A stretch of 64,000 bases of DNA from positions 62,001 through 126,000 of the forward strand of contig CALSFV010000390.1 of NCBI GenBank assembly GCA_943737045.1, in the 5' to 3' direction. The notes below the pieces were generated by a model. The model had not been told where the DNA came from and made no database searches. It saw only the letters and a list, made by a program, of their open reading frames with translations. Below are positions 35,985 through 46,247 of the stretch, piece after piece. Within the stretch, counting starts at the first letter, position 1, and the number at the start of each line of letters is the position of its first letter. This DNA is from Parapristionchus giblindavisi. Lineage: Eukaryota; Nematoda; Chromadorea; Rhabditida; Diplogasteridae. A program made the translations under genes and the position numbers.

Positions 35985-36330
35985 AAATTGTCTTTTCAAA
36001 ATGCTCGTATGCCCTATTCCAAACTCTCATTAATATCTTTAATCTTGGCAAGTTACATGGTTCTACGCCTCTTAAGAGCAAACTAGTTACCCATCTCATT
36101 AGTCACTATATCGTTCCTAACAACCCGCATGGATTTCGGATCGGTGCTTCACTCTCAATCAACCTTGCCACAATGACTGGACCACTGCCCTTTCTAGAAA
36201 TGATTCTATTGATGTTGTTTATGTTAGATTTCTCTAGCGCGTTCGACGTTGTTCCCTTTCGGAAACTCTTAAACACAAAAAACAGTACAGAGAATGGTGT
36301 CATTAGTAATAATAAATTTATCTGACCTCA
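35985..36330 (+). mobile_element. Non-LTR reverse-transcriptase relic at left edge of unit C
   Basis: Frames shift among pieces, but RT blocks can be read: HGFRIGASL, a frame giving NDWTTALSRNDSIDVVY, then LDFSSAFDVVPFRKL. It is the best preserved of three copies (others 1-180 and 18173-18340). No 3' end or tail is recognisable. Confidence 0.75.
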
Positions 36331-36768
36331 GAGGGTATTAAATGTTTAAACAATATGATAAAGTCAAGAGGTAAGAATAGTAGTGCTTGGTGCATATAAT
36401 AGGCAGTCACTACTTCTCGACAGCTTCATCGTGTGTGATTTCGAGTGATCTAACAGGAACATTTCAATGATGTGCTAATATATTCTCTAAATTACACATC
36501 TGGCGGCGTTTTGAGAGATCTAGTGTTCTGTAGTTGACATCTTTTTAGGTTGGTGCATAAATTTCTGTCTTTTTGACTCTCAGCTTGCCACAGCATGAAT
36601 CTTACTACGTATATTGTATTGTGTATGATCATTACTATTTAATCCAGCCTAACTAATGAAAAATGATCATCCTAAAGCCTGATCAGCGCAACTATGCGAC
36701 TCCTGATTAATTATGTTATGTTATGTTTTTTTTAAATCCAGCCTCAGGCTTAACGCTACTCAACAAGT

Positions 36769-38262
36769 ATGGCTGATACATCAATGCTAATCGAGGTCAT
36801 TGCGGAGATAATTTTGACCATTTTCTATATCTATATGATAATACGACTACAATTGGCTAATGATCCTTACTTCAAAAGTCCTTTCAATATATTTTTCATC
36901 AGTACCGGTGACTATTTCCTTCTTTATCCTAGCTCAAGGCGAGACGAAAAAATCATGTTAACATATGTTAAGGTATTTGTGTTGTATGCAGTACGATTGG
37001 ATTTCTGATAGCCGGAATTGTACTCTACAATGACGAAAAAGCTTTGATCTTTATGACTGGATATGTTAGTTAATCTGCGCCATTTACCTGTTCATCTCTC
37101 TTAATGTTTATAAAAACACCGTTAGTGTTCTTTAGTGTCTCAACTCATTTGGAGCTTTTGGGTCGACTATCGGAAAAATGATTATTGTAATTCATCGTTA
37201 TCTCGTTTTGAGAAGTATTGATTGCTCTGAAAATGTTAGTGTTTTATTATATTTAAAATGTTTGATATTTCTTCCGGCTCGTTGAGAAGCATGTCCTATT
37301 AGAAAAAATCACTACAGCAATGGTCAGTGAAGACTGTTCGAATCCTATTGACAATCCAATTTATACCCTCTATAATACTTGCAGTTTTGATATACGCTGG
37401 ACATAGGTCAGAACTTACTTAGTTAATTCGGGGAGTTTCATAATAGGCCCGAACATTCTTTTGTTTGTAGATCAACGTACATCTACGGAAACAAGGATGC
37501 GCTCACGGATAATTGGGTTACGGTAATTATTCTATTCCTCGGAAACGGACTTCTTGGTACTATCAGGGATTGAAAGTGTTCAGCGCTGGTTGTTATGTCG
37601 TATATATAATTGGAAGTATCGTCTTCTCTATTTAGACGTTCAGGGCGTTCTCAAGAATGACACTATTGGTAGAGATTTGAAGTCCCATATTTAGTTATTA
37701 TAAGATTTCTATTTTTAGACAGATTTGCAGTCTGTAATTATGAAACAACAACGTCAATTTATAATTATCGTCACTTTCTGTGTAATCTGCCATTTCCTAA
37801 AAGCACTTCACCAGGCACAGAGTATTTAAAGGTACACCCTGATAATGAGCTAATTTTACGCTCTGGCAACGCTCTCTCGTAGACTAGAGAAAGCGAGAGT
37901 GTGTGACCAGAGCGGAGAGTTTCAAATTAGCTGAGGGTGAGCTATAATTTAAAATATGCTCTCGTATAATTAAGACACTTTGGGCACTGTCAGCAGCGAT
38001 GAAATGGTTATTATTAGCTGATTTTATTTATCACATGGTGGGTTTTTAAACGTTATTTCACCAAAGCGATAACAATTCAAACTTCATAATCAACATATTT
38101 TTCAAGTACATCTATGTCAATGGATTTCCTACCTATGCTTCACCAATTACAATGCTTATATTCACTCCTCGAGTTCGAGAAATAATGTTTTGTAGTCGGT
38201 CGACTATTCAATCTATTCCCATAACTGTATCGTCTCATAAGACTATGTCATCTTCTTGCTGA
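36769..38262 (+). pseudogene. Serpentine chemoreceptor C, nine exons, premature stop
   Basis: Third copy of the A1/B1 type. Exons: 36769-36907, 36973-37064, 37136-37234, 37318-37406, 37471-37522, 37567-37668, 37719-37814, 37975-38037, 38107-38262. The lengths keep one frame (888 bases) but codon 23 of exon 6 is TAG (37633-37635) where B1 has TGT-TTG (CL in VFSCLTF). That truncates the protein near residue 179, in TM5. Exon 7 also ends at a GC donor (CACCAG|GCACAG) instead of GT. TM7 has GFPTY where all others have GFATY or similar. Introns are short (intron 1 is 65 bp), unlike A1 and B1, because the tRNA-bearing elements are absent. Stop read-through or recoding is possible but not suggested by context. 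Confidence 0.82.
37826..37953. mobile_element. Palindromic MITE, TTAAAGG(C/T)ACACCC family, in receptor C intron 7
   Basis: TTAAAGGTACACCC at one end; GAGCTAATTTTACGCTCTGG and its inverse CAGAGCGGAGAGTTTCAAAT form the stem. One of about ten family members between 37.8 and 56.3 kb. Confidence 0.8.
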
Positions 38263-38339
38263 TAGTTAAAATAATTTAAATCTATTTATTAAATTTTTTT
38301 AATACTCAACTATTTTATATGCTAAATCTGTAACTGCTG

Positions 38340-38500
38340 TTCTAGAACAACGTCTTTCTCGGCCATTCTGGAACCATCGATTCCAGTGTTGCCGAGAATG
38401 AAGTGCTTGTAACCGGCCATTCTGGAACTGTACATTCTATCTATAATAGGACATTCTGGAACGTCTATGTACCAGAATGTTCAGTCCCAGAAAGGGGTAG
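38340..38500. repeat. Short imperfect repeat CGGCCATTCTGGAAC
   Basis: The motif or its variant (GGACATTCTGGAACG, inverse ACCAGAATGTTC) occurs four to five times within 150 bp between receptor C and the tRNA gene. Function unknown. Confidence 0.6.
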
Positions 38501-38647
38501 CACCGCAAACAAATGTTCTTAGTACATCTATTTCAAAATTGAATACAACGAACTAAAAAACGGGCAGCAAAAGGTGTCATGCTGCACCTATGCTCGACAA
38601 AGATAGCAAAATTGAGTATCAAGCTAAGAAAAAATCGCAAAAATATA

Positions 38648-38720
38648 CGCTCCCGGGTGGGTTCGAACCACCGACCTTTCGGTTAACAGCCGAACGCGCT
38701 GCCGATTGCGCCACGGAAGC
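38648..38720 (-). tRNA. tRNA-Asn (GTT)
   Basis: On the minus strand the 73 nt sequence starts GCTTCCG and ends CGGGAGC plus discriminator G; the seven-pair acceptor stem closes with one T-G pair. D arm GGCGCAATCGGCAGCGC with A box TGGCGCAATCGG; anticodon stem-loop TTCGG-CTGTTAA-CCGAA gives anticodon GTT; T arm GGTGG-TTCGAAC-CCACC with B box GGTTCGAACCC. No intron and no encoded CCA. Confidence 0.97.
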
Positions 38721-39921
38721 GATGAAAGTTATCTTTGCGATTATCGAAAAGAGGATTGTGGGGATAAATCGAGAGATCATTGCCAGAGTGAAGAGTTTCA
38801 AATAAGCTTGAGGTGTGGCATAACACAAAATGCGTGTTAAAGTAGGATTCTGAAGAAAGTAGAAATCTCACTGATCCTTGCGATTAATCTACAATAAAGA
38901 GAAGGCAAACGCATAATACAAATCAAGACATAAAATATTACATTTCTACTATAAATTATTGTCAGAAAGCATTGACAAGCGATATTTAATTTACTAATTC
39001 CGTACCATGCTTTTTTTGTAATACTCCAAAAACTGTGATTAAGTAATTTGCAGTTTGACTCTTCTTTATTGTTTTCAATCAGTACATATACCATGATCTA
39101 TCTTCTCGTTTTTGATCTGTATAGAGAAGATAAATATATTATTATTAAACACATAAGATTATCAAAACCGCGATTTTGATGACAGTAAACAAATATAATA
39201 ACTTTATTTAGAAATGCTAAGTTTGAGGTGAATATGTTTTCCTTGTTATATTCAGTAACAGAGTGTATCGACGGCAGAAACAACCACTCTGAAACAATAT
39301 TGAGTATCTTCATGATGTATGATATATTACGTTGATCAGTAATGGATCTATTATCATAGATGTTGTTTGCAGAAATTTTCATGGATTTCGACGGACTATT
39401 TTTCATTGAATTTCTTACTTTTTGGCGGCTAATCGGATTTCCTTCGAAAGAGTTAGAATAAACACAGTTGGAAGAAGAACTGCACAATCCATTACCTGAA
39501 AACAACATTAACAAACTTGAAAAATGACATTGAAATTTCAAAATAAATTTCGGAAAGCTCACAGCATTATTTATCAAGTAAGTAAGAGCTTTGTGCTCTG
39601 GCGGAATGAGATTGTATCGTAGTGCCATCTGAAAATTCTATTTGTGTTATAATTGTTTCTCATTTAGGATACTCTCGCAGAAATAATCGGTATTTTTTGT
39701 GTTGTATTCGTGCAATATTCATGATGTACACAAATGTAATAGGAATCTCTTTTTTTTGAGGGCTACTGGTTTTTCCGTTGTTTGCTTGCTCCCCTTTCAA
39801 AGTTATCATTTGCTTACCGTAATGGCAATGTAAAAGACAACGAAGGCGAACGAAGAAAAGCTAACGAAATACAGCGAATTCCTGAGATAATCTAGAGATT
39901 AGTGAAGATACAGTAACCTAC
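38721..39921. other. Stretch with no firm gene
   Basis: The minus strand has a long open stretch (39628-39098), partly hydrophobic and low in complexity, with a TTTTCAG acceptor before ATGGCACTACG at 39628. I cannot tie it to a gene. 39650-39830 still matches the 3' flanks of A1 (near 3870-4030) and B1 (near 22370-22560), marking the right limit of partial unit C. Confidence 0.45.
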
Positions 39922-40974
39922 AGTACTCGAATGCGGTTCGTTTTACTTGATTCATTCGAATTCTGAAGAAACGAAGAAGAACACCAACGTTGGAGAGAAC
40001 TTCCAGAAGCAATTGGACCATCAACCAATATTGATCGTACTGAGAAACATAAATCATTAATATTATCAATTGCACAATAAAAGCCAATCCAAGATTGTGA
40101 AAAAGGGGCCTGATCAAATCATCTTAGCATTCTAACTTAAAATTACAAAAAGCTTTTATAATGACAAACAACGTTTGCTTACATTTCTTGTTAGATTGTA
40201 GTTTCGGAACTGGAAGGTTAAAGTCCCATCGATAGTTGTAACGGCTATGTATTCTGCTTCATTCACAGCAGTTTCGAAGTTTAGAAAACATGAGAAACCG
40301 ACCATTAAAGGAAAAATAATGAATGAAAAGTGCCTCCAGATCTGAAATTTCTTCGCTATCATCTTGAATATTATAGAATTACAAAAGTTTTGCACACACC
40401 GCGCCAAATGCCGAATATAGTAAACTTCTCCACCGTTGAGAAAAACGCACTCCAAATTTTCGGAAGGTTTTTTCGAACGTTTTTTCAATGCATATAATTT
40501 TATTTTTATTGAAAGTCCTGTGAAATGATGAGGAAACGCCATAAAATTCGATACAACTAGAGAAAATGGTATGTCGCGCGAAGAAGTGGGCGGAGTCTGA
40601 ATATTGCGCGGCAAACTGCGGAATTTGTATTGTTCGGACAGTTCTAATTCTATAATAAATAGTAGACGTTTGCTATATTTCTGTCTTCAAAGTTACTACG
40701 CAAAATATTCGTTTAATCCATCTTTAATCATTCACAACGATTTCTTATTTCAATGTCCATGGATATGTGCCACAGGGTCTACATAATCTTATTGTTTTAA
40801 GTGTCTTTCATATTCTTTCGTTATAAACTTGTAATATTGCTCAATACCTTATCATTTAGCTTATCATTCATATATAGTGCAGTAAATCGATTGAGGGATA
40901 ATGCGAACGAGAGCATATACGATAATACAATGAAGACTCTCAATTGAACAGTCGTTTTTTTTCCGGAATAAAAA

Positions 40975-41245
40975 AAGGTAAAGGTAAAGGTACAACCCGT
41001 TATTCAAGGCACACGAAGTCCTGCGGGTTATCACTGCTAGGCCAGTGATATTTCAAGGCCAATTCAGTCCGGAGGGCCTAATCTCTTCTTCGGACCTACT
41101 TTACCGCATGATCTAGTCACTACCAATTCCCCTTTCGAGCGCCTTGGTGAGGCGGAGGCGGTGAAACGACCGGGAATCGAACCCAGGACAAATGGAATGA
41201 TGGGGCGCGCCATAGACCACTATGTCCGGAATATTATGTTCTATT
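40975..41245 (-). mobile_element. tRNA-derived SINE-like repeat
   Basis: On the minus strand the head has an A-box-like ATAGTGGTCTATGG and a B box GGTTCGATTCC at about 41173, followed by a body ending in AACGGGTTGTACCTTTACC. Body fragments occur at 8626-8675 and 53353-53440, in keeping with dispersal of 5'-truncated copies. Confidence 0.7.
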
Positions 41246-41835
41246 ATATAAGATCTAAAAGCGCAACCTCTCTTCATTCTCTATATCATCGTAGACTTAT
41301 TATTGACATTGTAATGAGCTTAAAAATTCTCCATTGTGATATCTCTCTTCCTGCCAGTCACTTCTATACATTCAAACCCACTCATGGTCGTGTATCCTCT
41401 TTCTCTTTTCATATCCCTCGTTGTAGACGCGAGAACATGCGTTCATCTTTTGCACTTAGAACATCCCGTTACCTGACAAAACTACATTGTATTATCGATC
41501 CATCCCAATCAATACCCATAATAAAAGCTAAACTTTTATCCTCCCCTCCCCAAGCCTTGTTCCACAAACTAGGCCTCCCTTCCATCGACTTATAAGGATT
41601 CTCCTGTTTTTGTCCTTCCGGTTCATGTCAGTCTGTCTCTACTGACATAAAGCGGTCCTCTTCCCGCTTAGGGCGCCTCCACCCTAATTTATTGAACCTG
41701 GAAGCGACGATACGCAGTGAGATCCTTCCCTCCCTCTCTCCGACCCCCTCCCCTCAACATTATTCACACTATTCATTTATCACTTGCTGTCACATTTATT
41801 CAATGTATGATAAATTAAATTAAATTAAACCTCAA
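41246..41835 (+). mobile_element. 3' end of a non-LTR retrotransposon (5'-truncated)
   Basis: The open frame to 41595 matches the C-terminal region of the RT protein at 44301-45830 in layout (FYTFKPTHGRVSSFSFHIP against FFTFRPLRDRSHTFGIHVE). It is followed by a 3' untranslated stretch and a tail of AAATT repeats (TAAATTAAATTAAATTAAA). Typical of 5'-truncated LINE insertions. Confidence 0.75.
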
Positions 41836-41863
41836 TGTATTTTTCATTTGTTATGAGACACTA

Positions 41864-42216
41864 ATGGCGCACTAAAAATTAGTGGAAAACGGAAAATGGC
41901 GACTTTCCAGGGTCTAAAAAAGTACACCGGAAAACCGAAAATTTGAATTCGCGGGCGCGGAAAAAAGTGCAGGAATTCAAATTCTGTCCTTCTAAATGCG
42001 ATTTTCTGCGGTTTTAAGAAGGATATTACGTAGGTATTCAAGTTCCAATACTTCTAAATGTTGAAAAATGAAATTTGGGATCAGAATTTGAATTGCCACA
42101 CCTTTTTCGCGCCCGCGAATTCAAATTTCGAGTTTCCATTTTCGGTTTCCAGTGTACATTTTTAGACCCTGGAAAGTCGCCATTTTCCGTTTTCCACTAT
42201 TTTTTAGTGCGCCATA
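41864..42216. mobile_element. Foldback element, ends AATGGCGCACTAAAAA / TTTTTAGTGCGCCAT
   Basis: Arms of about 110 bp are near-identical inverses (GGAAAACGGAAAATGGCGAC, GACTTTCCAGGGTCTAAAA). A fragment with TTTAATGGCGCGCTAAAAA lies at 51927-51945. Confidence 0.85.
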
Positions 42217-42236
42217 ATAAAATGATAATCATAAGA

Positions 42237-42344
42237 TTAACGGAACACCCGAGCCAATTTTACTCTTCGTTTGGCAATGCAGACAAAGAATGCGTGAGAA
42301 TATCACCAGATCGGTGAGTTCTAAATTAGCTCGGGGTATGGGAT
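42237..42344. mobile_element. TTAAAGGCACACCC-family MITE, diverged
   Basis: CACCCGAGCCAATTTTACTC and the inverse GAGTTCTAAATTAGCTCGGG flank a shorter stem. It lies just beyond the 42409 splice donor of the receptor fragment. Confidence 0.65.
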
Positions 42345-42575
42345 CAACTTGGTTCTTTAAACTAAATGATGACTTCATAATGAACAACTCCTCAAAATAT
42401 TGACAAACCTTATTAGAAATGACCAGACAGGTAGCCATGAAGCGTCACTGATTGAGTAAAAGAATGATGGAAAATATCCCATTCCAGGAATACGAAGGTA
42501 AAGCATTTGACCAACGAATACCAGTGAATTCTGCGATTATATTAATATTATTGGCATTTTGATGCAAGAAAGTCT

Positions 42576-42680
42576 CTAAAGGCGCACCCAGAGCAATTTG
42601 TAACTCTCCGCTCTATCTATGCTCTCTCGCTCTCTTTGTCTATGAGAGAGCGTTGCCAGAGCGGAGTAGTATGCCTTTAA
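42576..42680. mobile_element. TTAAAGGCACACCC-family MITE
   Basis: TAAAGGCGCACCCAGAGC at the left, CCAGAGCGGAG...GCCTTTAA at the right; central stem GCTCTCTCGCTCTC. In the intron between the two receptor-fragment exons at 42701 and 42530. Confidence 0.8.
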
Positions 42681-43518
42681 ATAAAGAAATGATTACTTAC
42701 TGTGATCAGTGAGGCCACAAATATCTTGCAAAACCAATGCTCCTTGTATTCTCTTCTTAGCAATATAAAAATACATCGATACGAAACAAGGATAATCGGA
42801 ACACCCAGTCCTAGAGAAATCCAAAACGAAATTTTCTTCGCGGTTTCCATGATATATGTGATTTGGGAAAAGTCTACTGACAAATAAAACGAAAAGGTGT
42901 GAGAGTAATTCAGATGAAAAACTCATAAAATTCTCATAGACCTGTTTTTTGAGTGGCTATGATAATATTATTCAATGAATGTTTATCAGACGTTTCTGTA
43001 ATGAATAGACTGTGAATGATTTGTTTATAACATATCCAACTTTTTGGAAAATTTTGCCCGCCTTGTCTACCTGCATGAAACGTTATTATTTATTTATATT
43101 TAACGATGAACAGAGAAAGGTGAAAGTGATTATCTTATGAGATATGTTTCACATGGATCATATCGTCGTGTGGCCGACACATTAGGTGTTACTTTATCAG
43201 AGTTTTGAAGAATATAAACAAATAATTTGTTGATAATGAACAAATATTTACGAAAGAAAATGAAGCATGTAAGAATAAAACCGTTGACGAGGATCTCATC
43301 GGGCTATAATAATAATAATAATATTTAATGTAGGAGTACGCAATGAATATTACATATTTAGCAGCCCAGTCAGCGCCTTCCCATCTATCCGTGTTTCGTA
43401 GATATTTCTCGCGCATTCAGTATAGGCTGTCTACAGGGAATTGGTTCGATGGTGTCCCGTCGGAAGTGATCTCATTCCTTATCTACCTTGCTCGGCATAG
43501 AAATAATGGCATCGTGGT

Positions 43519-43866
43519 TAAAGGGGAGACCCGCGAATGTTCATGCAAGTCACTTGCATATCGTTCATACAAGTGTCAAGTGAGATACAAGAAGATAGAG
43601 TATACTCTCATTAGTCTCTTAGCGTAGTGGTAACATTTCTGACTATCTAGCGCGTGGTGGCGGGTTCGAATCCTATTGCCGAACTTTTCTATTTTCAAAA
43701 AGCGCGCCTTTGCCTGCGATTGCAAGCATGATTCACGCATGATTCTAATGATCAATAAGCTGAATTAGCATAAAAGAAATAGTGTACGGTATGTAGAATA
43801 ACTTTTGTTAACTTTCTGTCTTCACAGTTTGTTCACGAAAATATTCGCGGGAGTCCACCTTTAATG
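43519..43866 (+). mobile_element. Best-preserved tRNA-bearing inverted-repeat element
   Basis: Ends GTT-AAAGGGGAGACCCGCGAAT and ATTCGCGGGAGTCCACCTTTAA are inverse. Inside, on the plus strand, A box TTAGCGTAGTGG (43619-43630) and B box GGTTCGAATCC (43663-43673) are spaced as in a tRNA gene and followed by TATTGCCGAA. It is not a functional tRNA: the acceptor arms do not pair. Not associated with a gene. Confidence 0.8.
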
Positions 43867-44300
43867 GGCAAGAAGTTGAAATTCAGGTGGGGGGAATGGT
43901 GTTCGACAAGTTGATTATCAACTCTTAGACTCTTTTCACAGTACTGGAGATGGCTTTTCGAAAGATGGACTGTGCGGAAAGGATGTACATAAACGGAAAT
44001 AAATGTTTTCTCTCGCACATATTCTTTGTGTTCTCATTTCACCTGATGAACGGCACATTCAGTGCAAGAGTTCGAGAATAAACTAAAAAGATGGGAGCTA
44101 TACCTAGACGGTGACAATGAATCAACGGACCAACATTTGTAAGACAAGCAAGAAGTCATAAGTCGTCAACAATGCACATCAAAACATACTATAAATTTGT
44201 CTAAATGAATGAATGAAATGAATGCGTAATTACATCTTGCAACCCGTAAATATTTTTCAATCTTTTCAAAAGGTGCATATTATATACGCCCTCATAATCT

Positions 44301-45830
44301 TTGAATTATATTTTTGTTTGGAAATACCAAAGATATCATATGTTTCCTATTAGTATTATATTCGAGGATTGTATGATCTCTCATACTCAAAAAGTACTTA
44401 TTTTTAACATAAGTATGTTATCCAGCACTGTTCCCTCTCTTTGGAAACATTCTTTAATTACTCCAATACCCAAACCCGGTAAGGATCACAAACTCCCAGA
44501 CTCCTATCGTCCCATCTCCATTCTCTCACCTGCCTCTAAAACAATGGAAAGACGTGTCAAGGAAAAACTTGCCCCTTACCTGTTCCGTTTTGACATTATT
44601 CCACCCTATCAGCATGGTTATCGTCCCGGTGCTTCTGTCCTCACAAACATTATTGATTGTGAGAATGATTGGTCTCTTGCTCATTCCCGAAAACAACACA
44701 CAGATGTCATCTTTCTAGATTTTTCACGTGCCTTTGATACTGTTCCTTTCTCTAAATTGATTTCCAAATGCACACATTATGGTATTCATGGTAATCTCTT
44801 ACAATGGATTACATCATTCCTTTCTGATAGACACTTTTCTGTCCGACTTGATGGTTGTCTTTCCGACTCTTTCCCTGTTCTCTCTGGTGTTCCACAAGGA
44901 TCTGTACTAGGGCCCATTCTATTTAATTTATATATTTCTGATATCACCCATATTATCTCTCAATTTCCCGATGTACACATCAAATCATATGCAGATGATA
45001 TCAAATTGTACATTTCTTATTCGCCTGATTCTTCCCAATCTAAGGTTTCTCAATTACAAAATGCTTTGAATTGTATTCATTCTTGGACCATTGTTAACCA
45101 GCTCTCTCTCTCTGAATCAAAATGCACTCATCTTCATATTGGTTCATCTCCTCCTTCCTATTCAATCAATAATATCATTCTCAATAGTCAATCCCCTCAA
45201 CGTGATCTAGGAGTCCAAATTGTCCCCTCTCTCCTCAGAAATGCCTCAATTGATGACCGTACTTGTAAAGCCAAAACTGCCTTATTCACAATGCTCCGTG
45301 CCGTTTCTGTCAATAATCCTGATATTCTAGTCAAATGTTACCGTACTTATGTTCTTCCTCATCTTGATTTCGCTTCTCCTTTCTGGAACCCCTATACTAA
45401 GAAAGATAGTCAGAAAATAGAGAAGGTCCAAGAACAATTCACTCGAATTCTATTCTATCGTTGCTATCCATCTCCTTCTTATCCTCTTGGTCTTCCTTCC
45501 TACTCAAATCGTCTGTCTATTCTTGGTCTTCAAGCGCTTTATGAGAGGAGAGTCATTACTGACTTAGTTTTCGCCCGTAGGATTATGAATGGCGATACAG
45601 TTCTAGATAGAAATAGATTCTTTACATTTAGACCCCTCAGAGATAGATCACATACTTTCGGAATACATGTTGAGTTCACTAGATCAACTCCACGATTCAA
45701 TTGTTTTTCTAGAAGAGTAGCTAGATTATTAAGTGAATTGCCATCTCATGTACATTGCTCACCTAGTTTAAATGTATACAAAAATAGATTATCACAATTA
45801 GATTTGTCCAAGTTTACCGTTTATCGATAA
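44301..45830 (+). CDS. Non-LTR retrotransposon reverse transcriptase, 5'-truncated ORF (509 codons)
   Basis: The open frame carries RT domain blocks in order: SLITPIPKPGKDHKLPDSYR and PISILSP (fingers), QHGYRPGAS, VIFLDFSRAFDTVPF (first catalytic Asp), SGVPQGSVLGPILFNLYI, SYADDIKLYI (YADD catalytic pair), and a thumb/C-terminal part to residue 509. The RT core is undamaged. The upstream part of ORF2 (endonuclease) is absent, so the element is 5'-truncated; the first 45 codons or so are probably not native. Layout fits the Jockey/CR1-like group of non-LTR elements. It would copy its own RNA in the nucleus by target-primed reverse transcription when complete; this copy is probably immobile. Confidence 0.9.
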   Translation: MNYIFVWKYQRYHMFPISIIFEDCMISHTQKVLIFNISMLSSTVPSLWKHSLITPIPKPGKDHKLPDSYRPISILSPASKTMERRVKEKLAPYLFRFDIIPPYQHGYRPGASVLTNIIDCENDWSLAHSRKQHTDVIFLDFSRAFDTVPFSKLISKCTHYGIHGNLLQWITSFLSDRHFSVRLDGCLSDSFPVLSGVPQGSVLGPILFNLYISDITHIISQFPDVHIKSYADDIKLYISYSPDSSQSKVSQLQNALNCIHSWTIVNQLSLSESKCTHLHIGSSPPSYSINNIILNSQSPQRDLGVQIVPSLLRNASIDDRTCKAKTALFTMLRAVSVNNPDILVKCYRTYVLPHLDFASPFWNPYTKKDSQKIEKVQEQFTRILFYRCYPSPSYPLGLPSYSNRLSILGLQALYERRVITDLVFARRIMNGDTVLDRNRFFTFRPLRDRSHTFGIHVEFTRSTPRFNCFSRRVARLLSELPSHVHCSPSLNVYKNRLSQLDLSKFTVYR

Positions 45831-46247
45831 TTGTATCAATATCTTCATTAATAGTTGCACATCTATATTTATCCCCTTGTCATAGCATTCATCCCCTTCT
45901 CCCTCTAGAATATCACTTTAATTCAGCACCACCCATACCCATTAGCAATCTAGCATCTGGTTCTCGGAGCAGAGTCAACCTGGTCACCGAGTCCTCTTCC
46001 TCGGATAATTCCTCCTACTCTCCTCCCACCATGAGAGAAAGACCAGACGATGACAAGATGAGCCCAGTTTGCCTGATTGATTGATCTCTATATATTTCTT
46101 ACCTTATGCACCCCCACCCCCTTTTATTCACCATAGCATTTATGAGAGTCATTATCATCATGTATCATTATGTTTCACTCGTATTTTCTAATTGTTTCTC
46201 GTTGCGCTCTCGGGCGTAGATAAAATATATATACTTCCTAGATAGGA
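45831..46247. other. 3' untranslated part of the retrotransposon and upstream region of receptor D
   Basis: C-rich, with GCCTGATTGATTGATC near 46070, likely the 3' tail of the element. The remaining about 150 bp up to the ATG at 46248 would be the receptor D promoter region; no motif recognised. Confidence 0.5.

Larger units (their letters stand above)
39922..42850 (-). pseudogene. Fragments of another minus-strand 7TM receptor (Srv/Srg-like)
   Basis: Exon 42850-42701 encodes a start Met and TM1 (SLGLGVPIILVSYRCIFILL) and ends phase 0. Exon 42530-42409 continues in frame with TM2 and the typical loop LYLRIPGMGYF and SWLPVWSFLI. Further down, 40542-40183 reads a TM3-4 part (IAKKFQIWRHFSFIIFPLMV, then TIDGTLTFQF) and 40109-39922 a TM6-7 part ending LLRFFRIRMNQ. 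Phases between the last two do not match and no TM5 exon was found, so the gene is probably broken, or one exon was missed. About 1.8 kb of foreign elements lies between the second and third blocks. Its sequence is clearly different from the A-F receptor family. Confidence 0.45.

Noticed and set aside
39098..39628. 176-codon minus-strand open frame as a gene
   Set aside because: Low complexity, no homology seen, and an apparent intron signal inside; left as undetermined.
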